DNA from: Bin87 sp964347975
GTDB taxonomy: Bacteria; Chloroflexota; Dehalococcoidia; Lucifugimonadales; UBA3495
Direction of reading: 5' to 3'
Length of the DNA: 64,000 nucleotides
Assembly: GCA_964347975.1 (NCBI GenBank)
Contig: CAYGAY010000003.1
Location: forward strand, 62,001 to 126,000
Below are positions 43,416 through 50,761 of this stretch, piece by piece. Each line of letters opens with the position of its first letter. Within the stretch, counting starts at the first letter, position 1. Below the pieces are notes generated by a model. That model was given only the letters and a program-made list of their open reading frames with translations, was not told the DNA's origin and did not search any database. Position numbers and translations under genes: made by a program.

Positions 43416-44396
43416 CTAATCCAGGAACCCTGATTCGCGCCGCCATTGCACGTAGTCGGTCAGGCCGGCGGCCAGGTCGTACTGGGGCGTCCATCCCAAA
43501 TCGTGCCACAATCGGTAGCCGGATAGCGGCCCACGGGTCGGTCCGAGGGATGAGATGGCCGGCTGCGCCCTGGCGGGTTCCACCAGCCGGGTTTCGGGGA
43601 ACAGCTCCGCCAGCGTTCGCTGTATCTCGGCGCCGGTTACGGATACGCCGTTGGTGATGTTGTAGAGGTCGTGGGGCAACTCCGGCGCGTCAACAACCGT
43701 TGCAATCGCCAATCCGGTGTCCACAACGTAGGTGTAGTCCCGGCCGTAGTCGGTGGTGTCGATCTCAATGGGTTCGCCGCGGAGCAGCTGACCGGTCCAT
43801 TGGCAGGGTGTGGACATGTTGTCGCGGTGGCCGGTGACCCGCTCCATGGGGCCGTAGGGAGTGCTGACGCGCAAGCTGGCGGCGCTGAACCCGTGCAGTT
43901 CACCGTAGCGGCGCGTCAACTGCTCGCTGGCCAGCTTGGTGATGCCGTACAGGTTGCCCGGGCGGGGATGGTCGTCCTCGTTATAGGTTTGGTCGGGGTC
44001 GCGGGACAAGCCGTAGGCAGCGCCGGAGCTGATGTACACGAACCGCTCCACGCCGGCCAGCCGGGCGAACTCCAGCAGGTTGCCAGTTCCGGCGAGGTTA
44101 ATGTCCAGGATGTCCTTGCTGCGGGCGGTTTCACGGTCGGTCCGGTTGACGGTGAACACGGCGGCGTGGACCACCTTGTCGATGGAGTGGGCCTTCCGCA
44201 GCGCGTTCAAACCGGCAACGTCCAGAATGTCGCCGGTGACGAACGTTACGCGGGAAGTCAGTTCGCCCAGAAATCCCGTCACCAGAGCGTCGGCAGGCAG
44301 CACGTCCAGGCTCACCACCTCGTGCCCCCGCGCCGCCAGTTCTTTCACGATGTTGGCGCCGACAAAGCCAACGCCGCCAGTTACCAGCGTTGCCAT
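43416..44396 (-). CDS. NAD-dependent epimerase/dehydratase
   Basis: A 326-residue extended SDR protein. The cofactor motif VTGGVGFVGANIV near 5-17 is followed by VVSLDVLP, DILDVAGL, VVHAAVFT near 75-82, the Ser-containing ISSGAAYG near 123-130 and the catalytic Tyr/Lys pair in LYGITKLASE near 152-161. It lies in the same strand as the deacetylase pair and amidohydrolase. Substrates of relatives are nucleotide sugars, but a catabolic aldehyde or alcohol is also possible. Translation starts at ATG 44396 with GGGAGGAAC upstream. It is followed by a 389-base region rich in small repeats. Confidence 0.85.
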   Translation of the reverse strand: MATLVTGGVGFVGANIVKELAARGHEVVSLDVLPADALVTGFLGELTSRVTFVTGDILDVAGLNALRKAHSIDKVVHAAVFTVNRTDRETARSKDILDINLAGTGNLLEFARLAGVERFVYISSGAAYGLSRDPDQTYNEDDHPRPGNLYGITKLASEQLTRRYGELHGFSAASLRVSTPYGPMERVTGHRDNMSTPCQWTGQLLRGEPIEIDTTDYGRDYTYVVDTGLAIATVVDAPELPHDLYNITNGVSVTGAEIQRTLAELFPETRLVEPARAQPAISSLGPTRGPLSGYRLWHDLGWTPQYDLAAGLTDYVQWRRESGFLD

Positions 44397-44533
44397 TCCG
44401 TACGTTCCTCCCTGAGATGATGTTCAACCCAAGCGGCGCCAGTATGCGCCCGTTAACGGGTGAATTCAACCCGGCGCGCGCGGGTGCGTTCTCTCCCGGA
44501 AAATCGCCGGAAACGGGATTTTCAAGATTACGA

Positions 44534-44566
44534 GATTTGCAGGGTTATGGAACAATCCTGCAAATC
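44534..44566. repeat. GATTTGCAGG / CCTGCAAATC inverted repeat
   Basis: Perfect 10-base arms with a 13-base spacer, followed by AAAATCC-type repeats. Similar AT-rich cassettes (AAATCCTAAAATCC) are widespread dispersed elements. No gene lies inside. Confidence 0.6.
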
Positions 44567-44622
44567 CTAAAATCCTCCGAATCCCGATAGGACTTACGCA
44601 GTTGAGAGCCTTTGCTTCCGTC

Positions 44623-44662
44623 ATTGTACGGAATGGGCGCGTATTGTACGGAATGGGCGCGT
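44623..44662. repeat. Perfect 20-bp tandem duplication
   Basis: The unit ATTGTACGGAATGGGCGCGT occurs twice in a row without mismatch, about 125-160 bases upstream of the GMC oxidoreductase start. It could be a duplicated operator or a slippage product. Confidence 0.85.
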
Positions 44663-44720
44663 GAGGAACGTCATTTGCTTGCGCGGCCCCGGAACCCCGT
44701 ATATCATTGCGCTGAATCCA

Positions 44721-44750
44721 TTGCCATGGGCCCCCTTGCCATGGGCCCCT
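44721..44750. repeat. 15-bp tandem pair TTGCCATGGGCCCC
   Basis: Two head-to-tail copies of TTGCCATGGGCCCC(C/T), about 35 bases upstream of the GMC start and overlapping the leader region. The palindromic CCATGG and GGGCCC cores are repeated. Confidence 0.8.
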
Positions 44751-44785
44751 TCTCACGGGGCGTCAGCAAAAGGAGCGTTGCTAAT

Positions 44786-46336
44786 ATGAAGTATGATTAT
44801 ATCGTGATTGGCGCCGGTTCGGCCGGCTCCATTATCGCCAGTCGGCTCACCGAGGACCACAGCAAGCACGTGCTGCTCATCGAGGCTGGCCCGGACTATC
44901 CGGAGTTTGAGCACCTGCCGGAAGAGGTCAAGTTCGGCTACAACACCGAAATCGACATCATGGTCAGCGACCACAACTGGCAGTTCGTCGGCAAGGGCAC
45001 GGACACCTCGCCGGAGATGATGGTGCCCCGGGGCAAGGTAACGGGCGGTTCCAGCGCGATCAACGGACAGGTGTTCCTGCGCGGCGTGCCCGAGGACTAC
45101 GACGGCTGGGCGGCTGAGGGCAACGATGAATGGTCCTACACCAAGCTGCTGCCCATCTTCCGCCGCATCGAGACCGACACGGACTACGGCAATGACGACT
45201 TCCACGGCGGCGATGGCCCTATTGTAATGCACCGCTTCGCCCGGGAGACCTGGCTGCCCGCCCAGAACGCCTTCAGCGCGGCCTGCGTGGCCGCCGGCTT
45301 CCCCGAAACCTGGGACCATAATCATCCCGATTCTTACGGCGTTGGCCCAACTCCTTTCAATAACCCCAACGGCATCCGGATGAGCACCAACCTGGGTTAC
45401 CTCTCGGAATCGCGGCACCGGCTGAACCTGACGATCAAGGCCAACTGCCACGTTCATCGCATCCTGTTCGACGGCAACAAGGCGGTGGGCGTTCAGCTGG
45501 AATCGGGCGGCGAGACCTTCGTGGCCGAAGCCGATGAGATTGTCCTGAGCAGCGGAGCCATCGGTTCGCCCCACATTCTGATGCTGTCGGGCGTCGGTCC
45601 GGCGGACCACCTGCGCGAGATGGGCATTCCCGTGGTGCACGACTCTCCCGGCGTCGGGCAGAACCTGCGCGACCATCCCACCGTCTGGTGCACCTGGCGC
45701 ACCAAGCCTGAGGTTGAGCTGGACGGGCTGGCCCCGCGCTCCCAGCTTTGCTTGCGTTACACCGCGCCCGGTTCGGACCTGCGCAACGACATGAAGATCA
45801 GCATGCAGTCCTTCGCCACCGAGCGCATCAACCGGGGCGGCGACCGCATGGAGCCCCTGGGTGTACGCATGAGCACCGGTATCCAACTGGCCGCCGGCGC
45901 CGGGCATATGCGATTGCAGTCCACCGACCCCTACCAGCAGCCCTTCCTGGACTACAACTACCTCCAGGAAGAGTTCGACCTGGTGCGGCTGCGGGATTCC
46001 GTGCGCTTGTGCCTGGAATTGGCAGAGCATCCTGAATTCCAGGCCCTGATCCAGGAACGCATCGAGCCGCCGGCCGAATCGGAGACCGACGACGCCGTGC
46101 TGGACGCCTGGATCGCCCGGGAGGTGACCACATCCCAGCACATATCGGGCACATGCAAGATGGGGCCGGACAGCGACCCGATGGCGGTGGTGGACCAATT
46201 CGGCAGGGTCAAAGGCATCCAAAACCTGCGCGTCGCCGACGCCAGCGTGATGCCGGACTGCATCCGCGCCAACACCAACGTATCGTCCATGACTATCGGC
46301 GAAAAGGTCGCCGAGTTCATCAAGGAAGGACGCTAG
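44786..46336 (+). CDS. GMC family oxidoreductase
   Basis: A 516-residue FAD flavoprotein of the glucose-methanol-choline family. The FAD fingerprint YIVIGAGSAGSIIASRL lies near 5-21 and VPRGKVTGGSSAINGQVFLRG near 83-103 is the first GMC signature (quoted in part: GGSSAINGQ). LSSGAIGSPHILMLSGVG near 253-270 is the second. The catalytic His is in SQHISGTCKMG near 451 and the second residue in ANTNVSSMTIGEKVA near 495-505, with Asn as expected. Substrates are alcohols; the neighbours suggest an aromatic or cyclic alcohol. ATG 44786 is chosen because the FAD strand follows at once; the longer open frame is unsupported. Confidence 0.9.
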   Translation: MKYDYIVIGAGSAGSIIASRLTEDHSKHVLLIEAGPDYPEFEHLPEEVKFGYNTEIDIMVSDHNWQFVGKGTDTSPEMMVPRGKVTGGSSAINGQVFLRGVPEDYDGWAAEGNDEWSYTKLLPIFRRIETDTDYGNDDFHGGDGPIVMHRFARETWLPAQNAFSAACVAAGFPETWDHNHPDSYGVGPTPFNNPNGIRMSTNLGYLSESRHRLNLTIKANCHVHRILFDGNKAVGVQLESGGETFVAEADEIVLSSGAIGSPHILMLSGVGPADHLREMGIPVVHDSPGVGQNLRDHPTVWCTWRTKPEVELDGLAPRSQLCLRYTAPGSDLRNDMKISMQSFATERINRGGDRMEPLGVRMSTGIQLAAGAGHMRLQSTDPYQQPFLDYNYLQEEFDLVRLRDSVRLCLELAEHPEFQALIQERIEPPAESETDDAVLDAWIAREVTTSQHISGTCKMGPDSDPMAVVDQFGRVKGIQNLRVADASVMPDCIRANTNVSSMTIGEKVAEFIKEGR

Positions 46337-46346
46337 CATCAGTGCC

Positions 46347-46369
46347 GGGGCGGGTTTGAAACCCGCCCC
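46347..46369. terminator. GGGGCGGGTTT / AAACCCGCCCC hairpin
   Basis: Perfect 11-base arms around a single G directly after the GMC stop. It is a strong hairpin but has no U-tract on the plus strand; it may terminate transcription weakly or be a widespread dispersed repeat. Confidence 0.5.
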
Positions 46370-46394
46370 GACGCTCTTCAAACAGGACTTTACG

Positions 46395-46709
46395 ATGCCT
46401 CCTGCCCGCAAATGGACCCGGCTGGAAGACCTGGCGGTGCTGCACCTCTACCGCGGCAAGGTGGCCCACGACAGCCGTGAGGTGGCGGCGTTGGCCGCCG
46501 CTTTGGAACGCAGTCCCAAGTCGATCGCCACGCGGATGCAGGCTTTCGCCGGGCTTGACCCGCGGCATCCCCACAAACCGGCAGGTAAAGCAACGGCGCT
46601 CACGCAATCCGTTTGGGCCGAGTACCTGGCTGACCGCCCGGCAATTGCCACCGAGGGGCAGCGGGCGTACCTGGGGATATTGAACCGCTATTCGATGGGG
46701 AGGCCATAG
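46395..46709 (+). CDS. Small Myb/SANT-like DNA-binding protein, hypothetical
   Basis: A 104-residue basic protein. The N-terminal 55 residues (PARKWTRLEDLAVLHLYRGKV, part KWTRLEDLAVL, then LERSPKSIATRMQAF) have the spacing of a Myb/SANT-type three-helix domain with Trp at position 7 and an SxxxxxxR turn. The remainder is helical and ends NRYSMGRP. Similar domains occur in proteins linked to mobile elements and nucleases. ATG 46395 lies 25 bases after the hairpin of the GMC gene. The function is unknown. It converges with the next minus-strand gene. Confidence 0.58.
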   Translation: MPPARKWTRLEDLAVLHLYRGKVAHDSREVAALAAALERSPKSIATRMQAFAGLDPRHPHKPAGKATALTQSVWAEYLADRPAIATEGQRAYLGILNRYSMGRP

Positions 46710-46718
46710 GCCGTTTCT

Positions 46719-47855
46719 CTAATCCAATCCGGGTAATGCTGGTGTGTGGATCACCTCGGCTAGTCTGGCGTTGCGGAGGTGCTGACGTTGACCCACTCGC
46801 TCCAGGTCGCCTTCAAGACAAACCAACGCCCGCCTATCGCACGCCTCAATCGCCCTCGTATAATCCCGCTGACTTAACACCGCGGTAACATACCGTTCAA
46901 TTCCACCGGTGGAGGTTCTCAGCGACACCGTTCCGTCGATATCTCTTTGAGGGTGGGTAAGCCGATAAATGAACCCGTAAATGCGTTGGTCGTATTCCGG
47001 TTCGTTACGTCGAAAACTTCGGGCTGCTTCCCGCAGCAGCGGGACATCGCCGCTGGCAAATGCTACCGGGCCGCGCTGCCTTGTCGTGGGCCGGGTCATC
47101 GCCCAACTGAACGAAACGTCAAAGGCGGCGACATCCTCTACGAGTCCGGCCACTGCTTCGCAAAGGTTAGCGCTGACCCCGGAAGCAACGACCTGTGCGA
47201 ATGCCATTGTATCTCCGCCAACGGCACGTTCTGACGCTGACCGAGTCGCTGACAACGATTGGGCCAGCCTTTGCGCCACTTGCCGCTCCTTCGGCTCCGC
47301 TTCATCCGCGTCATCCGGCAATAAAGTTTGCAACCGGGGGGCTACCGCCGGTGAAACCAAAACTAATGCGAAACTGCCGCGCTCAGTATGACCCAGACGC
47401 ACACGTTGCAGATAGTGGGCAACCTGCCTACTCGCAGCAGGCCGATATACCGGCCGGTCGTCGTCCAGCGAGTTCGCTGCTGCTACCAGCATCCCCCGGG
47501 TATAAGCGAGCATCGCATGGCTGCTCTCAAATGGCAAACCTTCCGGGTCGACGTCAATAGCGCGAATCCGCATCACGTCCCGGTCGGCAAGAGTCAGGTC
47601 CCGATAGACGACAATCTCGTCTCGCCCTGAAGTCCTGGCAAAAACGGCGATGAGGTCCGAAACCGCCATTGCGTAATCGTCGATTACGTCCGTGCGCGGC
47701 ACAATAATCTCGGGCTTTCCCGCGCCGGCATAGACGTCCGAATATTCCCAGTAGGTACCTACCTTGTCCCAACCCTCGGAGCGGGCATAGTAAGACAGGG
47801 CAACGGGCGTAATGGCGCGCAATGGGTAGCGCTCATCAAATCTTATCGTTGCCAT
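46719..47855 (-). CDS. Unrecognised 378-residue protein coupled to a DUF4365 nuclease-like gene
   Basis: A 378-residue soluble protein without a family that I recognise. Visible parts are an N-terminal alpha/beta segment (ITPVALSYYARSEGW near 15-29), an Asp/Glu-rich region near 50-110, a long helical middle (about 180-260, Ala/Arg/Glu rich) and a C-terminal sheet with VCLEGDLERVGQRQHLRNA near 348-366 that could be a small barrel. No signal peptide or membrane segment is seen. ATG 47855 is 2 bases after the stop of the DUF4365 gene and has GGGGAGG overlapping that gene's end. The tight coupling suggests a joint product; the role is unknown. Confidence 0.6.
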   Translation of the reverse strand: MATIRFDERYPLRAITPVALSYYARSEGWDKVGTYWEYSDVYAGAGKPEIIVPRTDVIDDYAMAVSDLIAVFARTSGRDEIVVYRDLTLADRDVMRIRAIDVDPEGLPFESSHAMLAYTRGMLVAAANSLDDDRPVYRPAASRQVAHYLQRVRLGHTERGSFALVLVSPAVAPRLQTLLPDDADEAEPKERQVAQRLAQSLSATRSASERAVGGDTMAFAQVVASGVSANLCEAVAGLVEDVAAFDVSFSWAMTRPTTRQRGPVAFASGDVPLLREAARSFRRNEPEYDQRIYGFIYRLTHPQRDIDGTVSLRTSTGGIERYVTAVLSQRDYTRAIEACDRRALVCLEGDLERVGQRQHLRNARLAEVIHTPALPGLD

Positions 47856-47857
47856 CG

Positions 47858-48376
47858 TCAAGCCTCCCCGGGCCGTCGCGCCAGTCTTCTCGACCGGTTC
47901 AACAGCTGACGCAAGTTGTCGGGGTCAAATCGGTTGTCGGTCGGAATGCTGACCCTGACGCTGGCTTGATTGTTGCTTTCCGACCTCCCCAGCAGAGAAA
48001 CCCAATATGCGCAGCGACGCATGACCAACTCGTCGGCGGAGACGGTCAGCCAATCGGTTGCATCAATTGGCAACTCCAAGACAACCAGATACCTCGGCAC
48101 CTGAAAGGGCTTGATAAGACGGTCATAGTTTTTTACCGGCACATCGTAGCGGTAACAGCCATCGGACTGGACGTTGCCCAAATTTACCGTAGCTTTCAAC
48201 TGTAGTCCTATCGACGGGCCCAGGTCGCCGCCGGCATGGATTCTCAGATCAATGCCATCCCGGTCAAAGTCCTCTTCCGAGACGGTATAGCCAGCGAATC
48301 CCGCAACGGCTCTGACGTAAGCGCGCGACAAGGCCGCCTCGCGGTCGGCGTCGGTCAACAGCGTATCCGCAGTCAT
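47858..48376 (-). CDS. DUF4365 domain protein (PD-(D/E)XK nuclease-like)
   Basis: A 172-residue protein of the DUF4365 type. The N-terminal half carries a nuclease-like core: a helix near 10-25, Asp43 in DRDGIDLRIHAG, and the Gln59-x-Lys61 element in GLQLKATV. These correspond to the D-QxK residues of PD-(D/E)XK enzymes. The second half continues with YDVPVKNYDRLI and a VLELP strand typical of the domain. Such proteins occur in defence islands. The start ATG 48376 lies 34 bases after the VOC gene. The downstream gene is translationally coupled. The target is unknown. Confidence 0.72.
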   Translation of the reverse strand: MTADTLLTDADREAALSRAYVRAVAGFAGYTVSEEDFDRDGIDLRIHAGGDLGPSIGLQLKATVNLGNVQSDGCYRYDVPVKNYDRLIKPFQVPRYLVVLELPIDATDWLTVSADELVMRRCAYWVSLLGRSESNNQASVRVSIPTDNRFDPDNLRQLLNRSRRLARRPGEA

Positions 48377-48410
48377 GGCGAGGAAGCCTTGTCCTGGACG
48401 CCAGCCGAGC

Positions 48411-48806
48411 CTATACCAGTACGCCGAACCCCGACTTGGTGCAAATTTCCAACCGGTTGTGGTCGGGGTCGTGGAAGTAGAAGGCTTGCTGCCCGTCGTG
48501 GCGGGTCTGGATGTCGGTGCATTCCACGCCGATGTTCTGCAACTCGTCGCGGGCCGCTGATATGTCATCCACCTCAAAGGCGGTGTGGTGGGACGGGGCG
48601 GAGGGGGCGTCGGGGTTTTCTATGATGTGGACCATCGCGCCGCTGGGAAGCTGCAGCCAGTAGAGGTTGTCGCTGTCCACCATCTTGGGAATCTGCTTGA
48701 CGCCCAGGACTTCCTGATACCACTTCAGGGCGATATCCTTGTCCCGCACGTTGTAAGTGATGTGGTTGATGGCCTTGAGGCGGATGTTGTCGGCGTTGAG
48801 ACCCAT
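48411..48806 (-). CDS. VOC superfamily protein (glyoxalase/dioxygenase fold)
   Basis: A 131-residue single-domain protein of the vicinal-oxygen-chelate superfamily. The pattern AINHITYNVRDKDIALKWYQEVLG near 12-35 (part NHITYNVRD) is the first beta-alpha-beta unit with a metal His, HHTAFEVDDISAARDEL near 73 holds the second, and FYFHDPDHNRLEIC near 108-121 with Glu closes the site. It may be a ring-cleavage or isomerase-like enzyme or a binding protein. The start at 48806 has an AGGAAA upstream. It heads the minus-strand unit DUF4365-378 aa, but its membership in that unit may be chance. Confidence 0.82.
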   Translation of the reverse strand: MGLNADNIRLKAINHITYNVRDKDIALKWYQEVLGVKQIPKMVDSDNLYWLQLPSGAMVHIIENPDAPSAPSHHTAFEVDDISAARDELQNIGVECTDIQTRHDGQQAFYFHDPDHNRLEICTKSGFGVLV

Positions 48807-48832
48807 GGTTTTCCTCCGTTTGAGTTACTCCC

Positions 48833-48858
48833 GTCATTCCGGCTTTCGCCGGAATGAC
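48833..48858. repeat. GTCATTCCGGC / GCCGGAATGAC palindrome
   Basis: Near-perfect arms GTCATTCCGGC and GCCGGAATGAC with a TTTC loop. It is a compact variant of the REP-like elements at 2976 and 43370 and lies between two minus-strand genes. Confidence 0.75.
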
Positions 48859-48871
48859 GTTCAAATTTGGG

Positions 48872-49843
48872 CTAGATACCCAGCAGACGCTCCAGGTTTG
48901 CGAAGAGAATGGCGTCCTTTTCATCGCGGGACAGGCTTTCCAAACCCAGCAACCAGGAAACCGGCCAATCGGCGCACATATCGAAAGGCCAATCGGTGCC
49001 GAAAACCACCCGGTCAATGCCCACCATGTCGATGAGCATCCGCAGACCTTCCTCGCTGTGGGTCAGGCAATCGTAGTAGAAACGGTTGAGGTAAGCGCTG
49101 GGCGGCTGGTCAATGTTGGCCCGGGCTTCCGGGCGAACCTGCCAGCCACGATCCATGCGTCCAATGCCGTAACAGGCGTAGCCCCCGCCGTGACAAAGGC
49201 ATACTTTGAGGTTGGGGTACCGGTCCATGACGCCACCGAATACGAAGGAGGCGAAGGTCACGGCCCGGTCGGCCAGGTTGCCAATGGTATTGGGCAGGTG
49301 GTAGCGGTCCAGACGGGGCGAGACCACCGTTCCGCCGCCCTGATGGATGAGGAACAGAGCGCCCAAACGTTCTGCGGTGGCCCACAAGGGGTTGAAGTAG
49401 GGATCGTCGAAGGTACGTCCATTGACGTGGTCGCCGATCATGGCGCCCTTCAGGCCAAGTTCCTCGACGGATCGGGTCAACTCTTCGATAGCCGCGCCCA
49501 CATCCTGCATGGGAAGGTGAGCCAGGCCGGCGAAACGGTCCGGGTATTCCTCGGCAAGTCGCGCCACGTAGCCGTTGCACTCTCGATGCATGTCAATGGT
49601 TTGTTCAACGCCCAAATCGTAAAAGTACATATTGGCGTTGGTGGAAAGCACGTGGACGTCCACCCCGAGAGAATCCATGTCGGCGAGACGCTGCACGGGC
49701 GTCCAGAAGGTGCGGGGATTGTAGCGGTGCTGGTTGTACAACGCCGGCGCGCTGACCCCGAACCAGTTTTCTCCGCTCTGCATCGCCCGCAACGCGCTCT
49801 CCGGCGTGATATGAGCATGGACGTCCAGGACTCGTACTGCCAT
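48872..49843 (-). CDS. ACMSD-like amidohydrolase, paralogue 3
   Basis: A 323-residue TIM-barrel metal-dependent hydrolase or decarboxylase. The metal motif is His9-x-His11 in DVHAHI, a His near 175 in LIHQGG and Asp near 288 in FGTDWP. It is closer to paralogue 1 (4037) than to paralogue 2 (5072): the C-terminal segment AYLNRFYYDC and DWPVSWLLG match it nearly word for word. The stop overlaps nothing and the gene begins 50 bases or so after a promoter-poor GC-rich stretch. A role in degradation of a carboxylated ring product is inferred from the family and neighbours. Confidence 0.85.
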   Translation of the reverse strand: MAVRVLDVHAHITPESALRAMQSGENWFGVSAPALYNQHRYNPRTFWTPVQRLADMDSLGVDVHVLSTNANMYFYDLGVEQTIDMHRECNGYVARLAEEYPDRFAGLAHLPMQDVGAAIEELTRSVEELGLKGAMIGDHVNGRTFDDPYFNPLWATAERLGALFLIHQGGGTVVSPRLDRYHLPNTIGNLADRAVTFASFVFGGVMDRYPNLKVCLCHGGGYACYGIGRMDRGWQVRPEARANIDQPPSAYLNRFYYDCLTHSEEGLRMLIDMVGIDRVVFGTDWPFDMCADWPVSWLLGLESLSRDEKDAILFANLERLLGI

Positions 49844-50049
49844 ATGCGCCTGTCTCCTGCCGTTCCTTTTTTGAGCGGCGGCAGGGCCCGTTCGGCCCGC
49901 CGCGTTTCAGGATTATAGCCCGTTTTGGGCAGCGCCGTCAGATTTACCGAATCTATAGCCGGGAGCGCCGCTTTTCGATTGCGACTCGCGCCAAGCCGTT
50001 GTTAAGATTGGTGGCGTACAATCAGTCCCACCGACCCAGGAGCCGGTAC

Positions 50050-50739
50050 ATGCGTTTTCCTCCGCTGGTAGAAGGGCGGTTCATCAAGCGGCTCAACCGG
50101 TTTGCCGCGTTGGTCGATGTTGACCGCCAGGAGCATCTCGCCCACGTGCCAAACTCCGGGCGGATGGGGGAACTGCTGGTTTCGGGCTATCGCGTGCTGT
50201 TGGCGCCGGCTCCGGCGTCGGCGTCCCGGAAAACCGCATACGACCTGGCGTTGGTTGACATTGGCGATGCCCTGTCCTCCGCCGACGCTCGCCTTCCCAA
50301 TAAATTGCTCGCCGAGGCCATCGCCGAAGATCGTTTGCCGCAATTTGGCGGTTACCCGGTGGTTCGCCCGGAGCAGGTTTTCGGCGAGAGCCGGCTGGAT
50401 TTCCTGCTGGAAGGACCGGACGGTTCGTGCTACGTGGAGACCAAATCGGTTACCCTGGTTCAGAATGGAGTGGGCCTTTTCCCCGATGCGCCGACGCTGC
50501 GCGGGGTGAAGCATTTGCATAGCCTGATGGCGGCCCGTGAAGCTGGACATGAAGCGGCGGTGATTTTCGTGATTCAGCGGGCCGACGCCGTCGCTTTCGC
50601 TCCCCATGACGTTGCGGATCCGTTGCTGGGGACCACGCTTCGGGAGGCCGTAGCGGCCGGCGTAAAAACGTGGGCTTACCGGTGCCGGGTCGATGAACAG
50701 AGTATCGTTCTCGCCGACGAGGTTCCGGTGCGATTGTGA
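50050..50739 (+). CDS. sfsA: SfsA family protein (sugar fermentation stimulation homologue)
   Basis: A 229-residue protein of the SfsA family, which has an OB-like N-terminal domain and a nuclease-like C-terminal domain. Characteristic parts are FPPLVEGRFIKRLNRF near 3-18, HVPNSGRMGELL near 34-45, SRLDFLLEG near 115, YVETKSVTLV near 129 (the ETK element of the nuclease-like core), and FPDAPTLRGVKHLHSL near 145-160. The precise function is unknown; a DNA-binding role in maltose metabolism was proposed in E. coli. The start ATG 50050 lies just before the conserved FPP segment; the upstream extension is not conserved. The next gene starts 22 bases on. Confidence 0.92.
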   Translation: MRFPPLVEGRFIKRLNRFAALVDVDRQEHLAHVPNSGRMGELLVSGYRVLLAPAPASASRKTAYDLALVDIGDALSSADARLPNKLLAEAIAEDRLPQFGGYPVVRPEQVFGESRLDFLLEGPDGSCYVETKSVTLVQNGVGLFPDAPTLRGVKHLHSLMAAREAGHEAAVIFVIQRADAVAFAPHDVADPLLGTTLREAVAAGVKTWAYRCRVDEQSIVLADEVPVRL

Positions 50740-50761
50740 TGTTCCCACGGATGTTTGCGCT

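Larger units (their letters stand above)
44397..44785. other. Repeat-rich intergenic region between divergent genes
   Basis: A 389-base region without a supported gene between the epimerase and GMC oxidoreductase genes. It holds a 10-base-arm inverted repeat (44534-44566), a perfect 20-base tandem duplication (44623-44662) and a 15-base tandem pair (44721-44750), listed separately. The ribosome binding site of the GMC gene (AAAAGGAGCG) is at its end. Confidence 0.65.

Noticed and set aside
44753..46411. 552-residue minus-strand open frame
   Set aside because: It is the complement of the GMC oxidoreductase gene. The plus-strand protein carries all GMC signatures.
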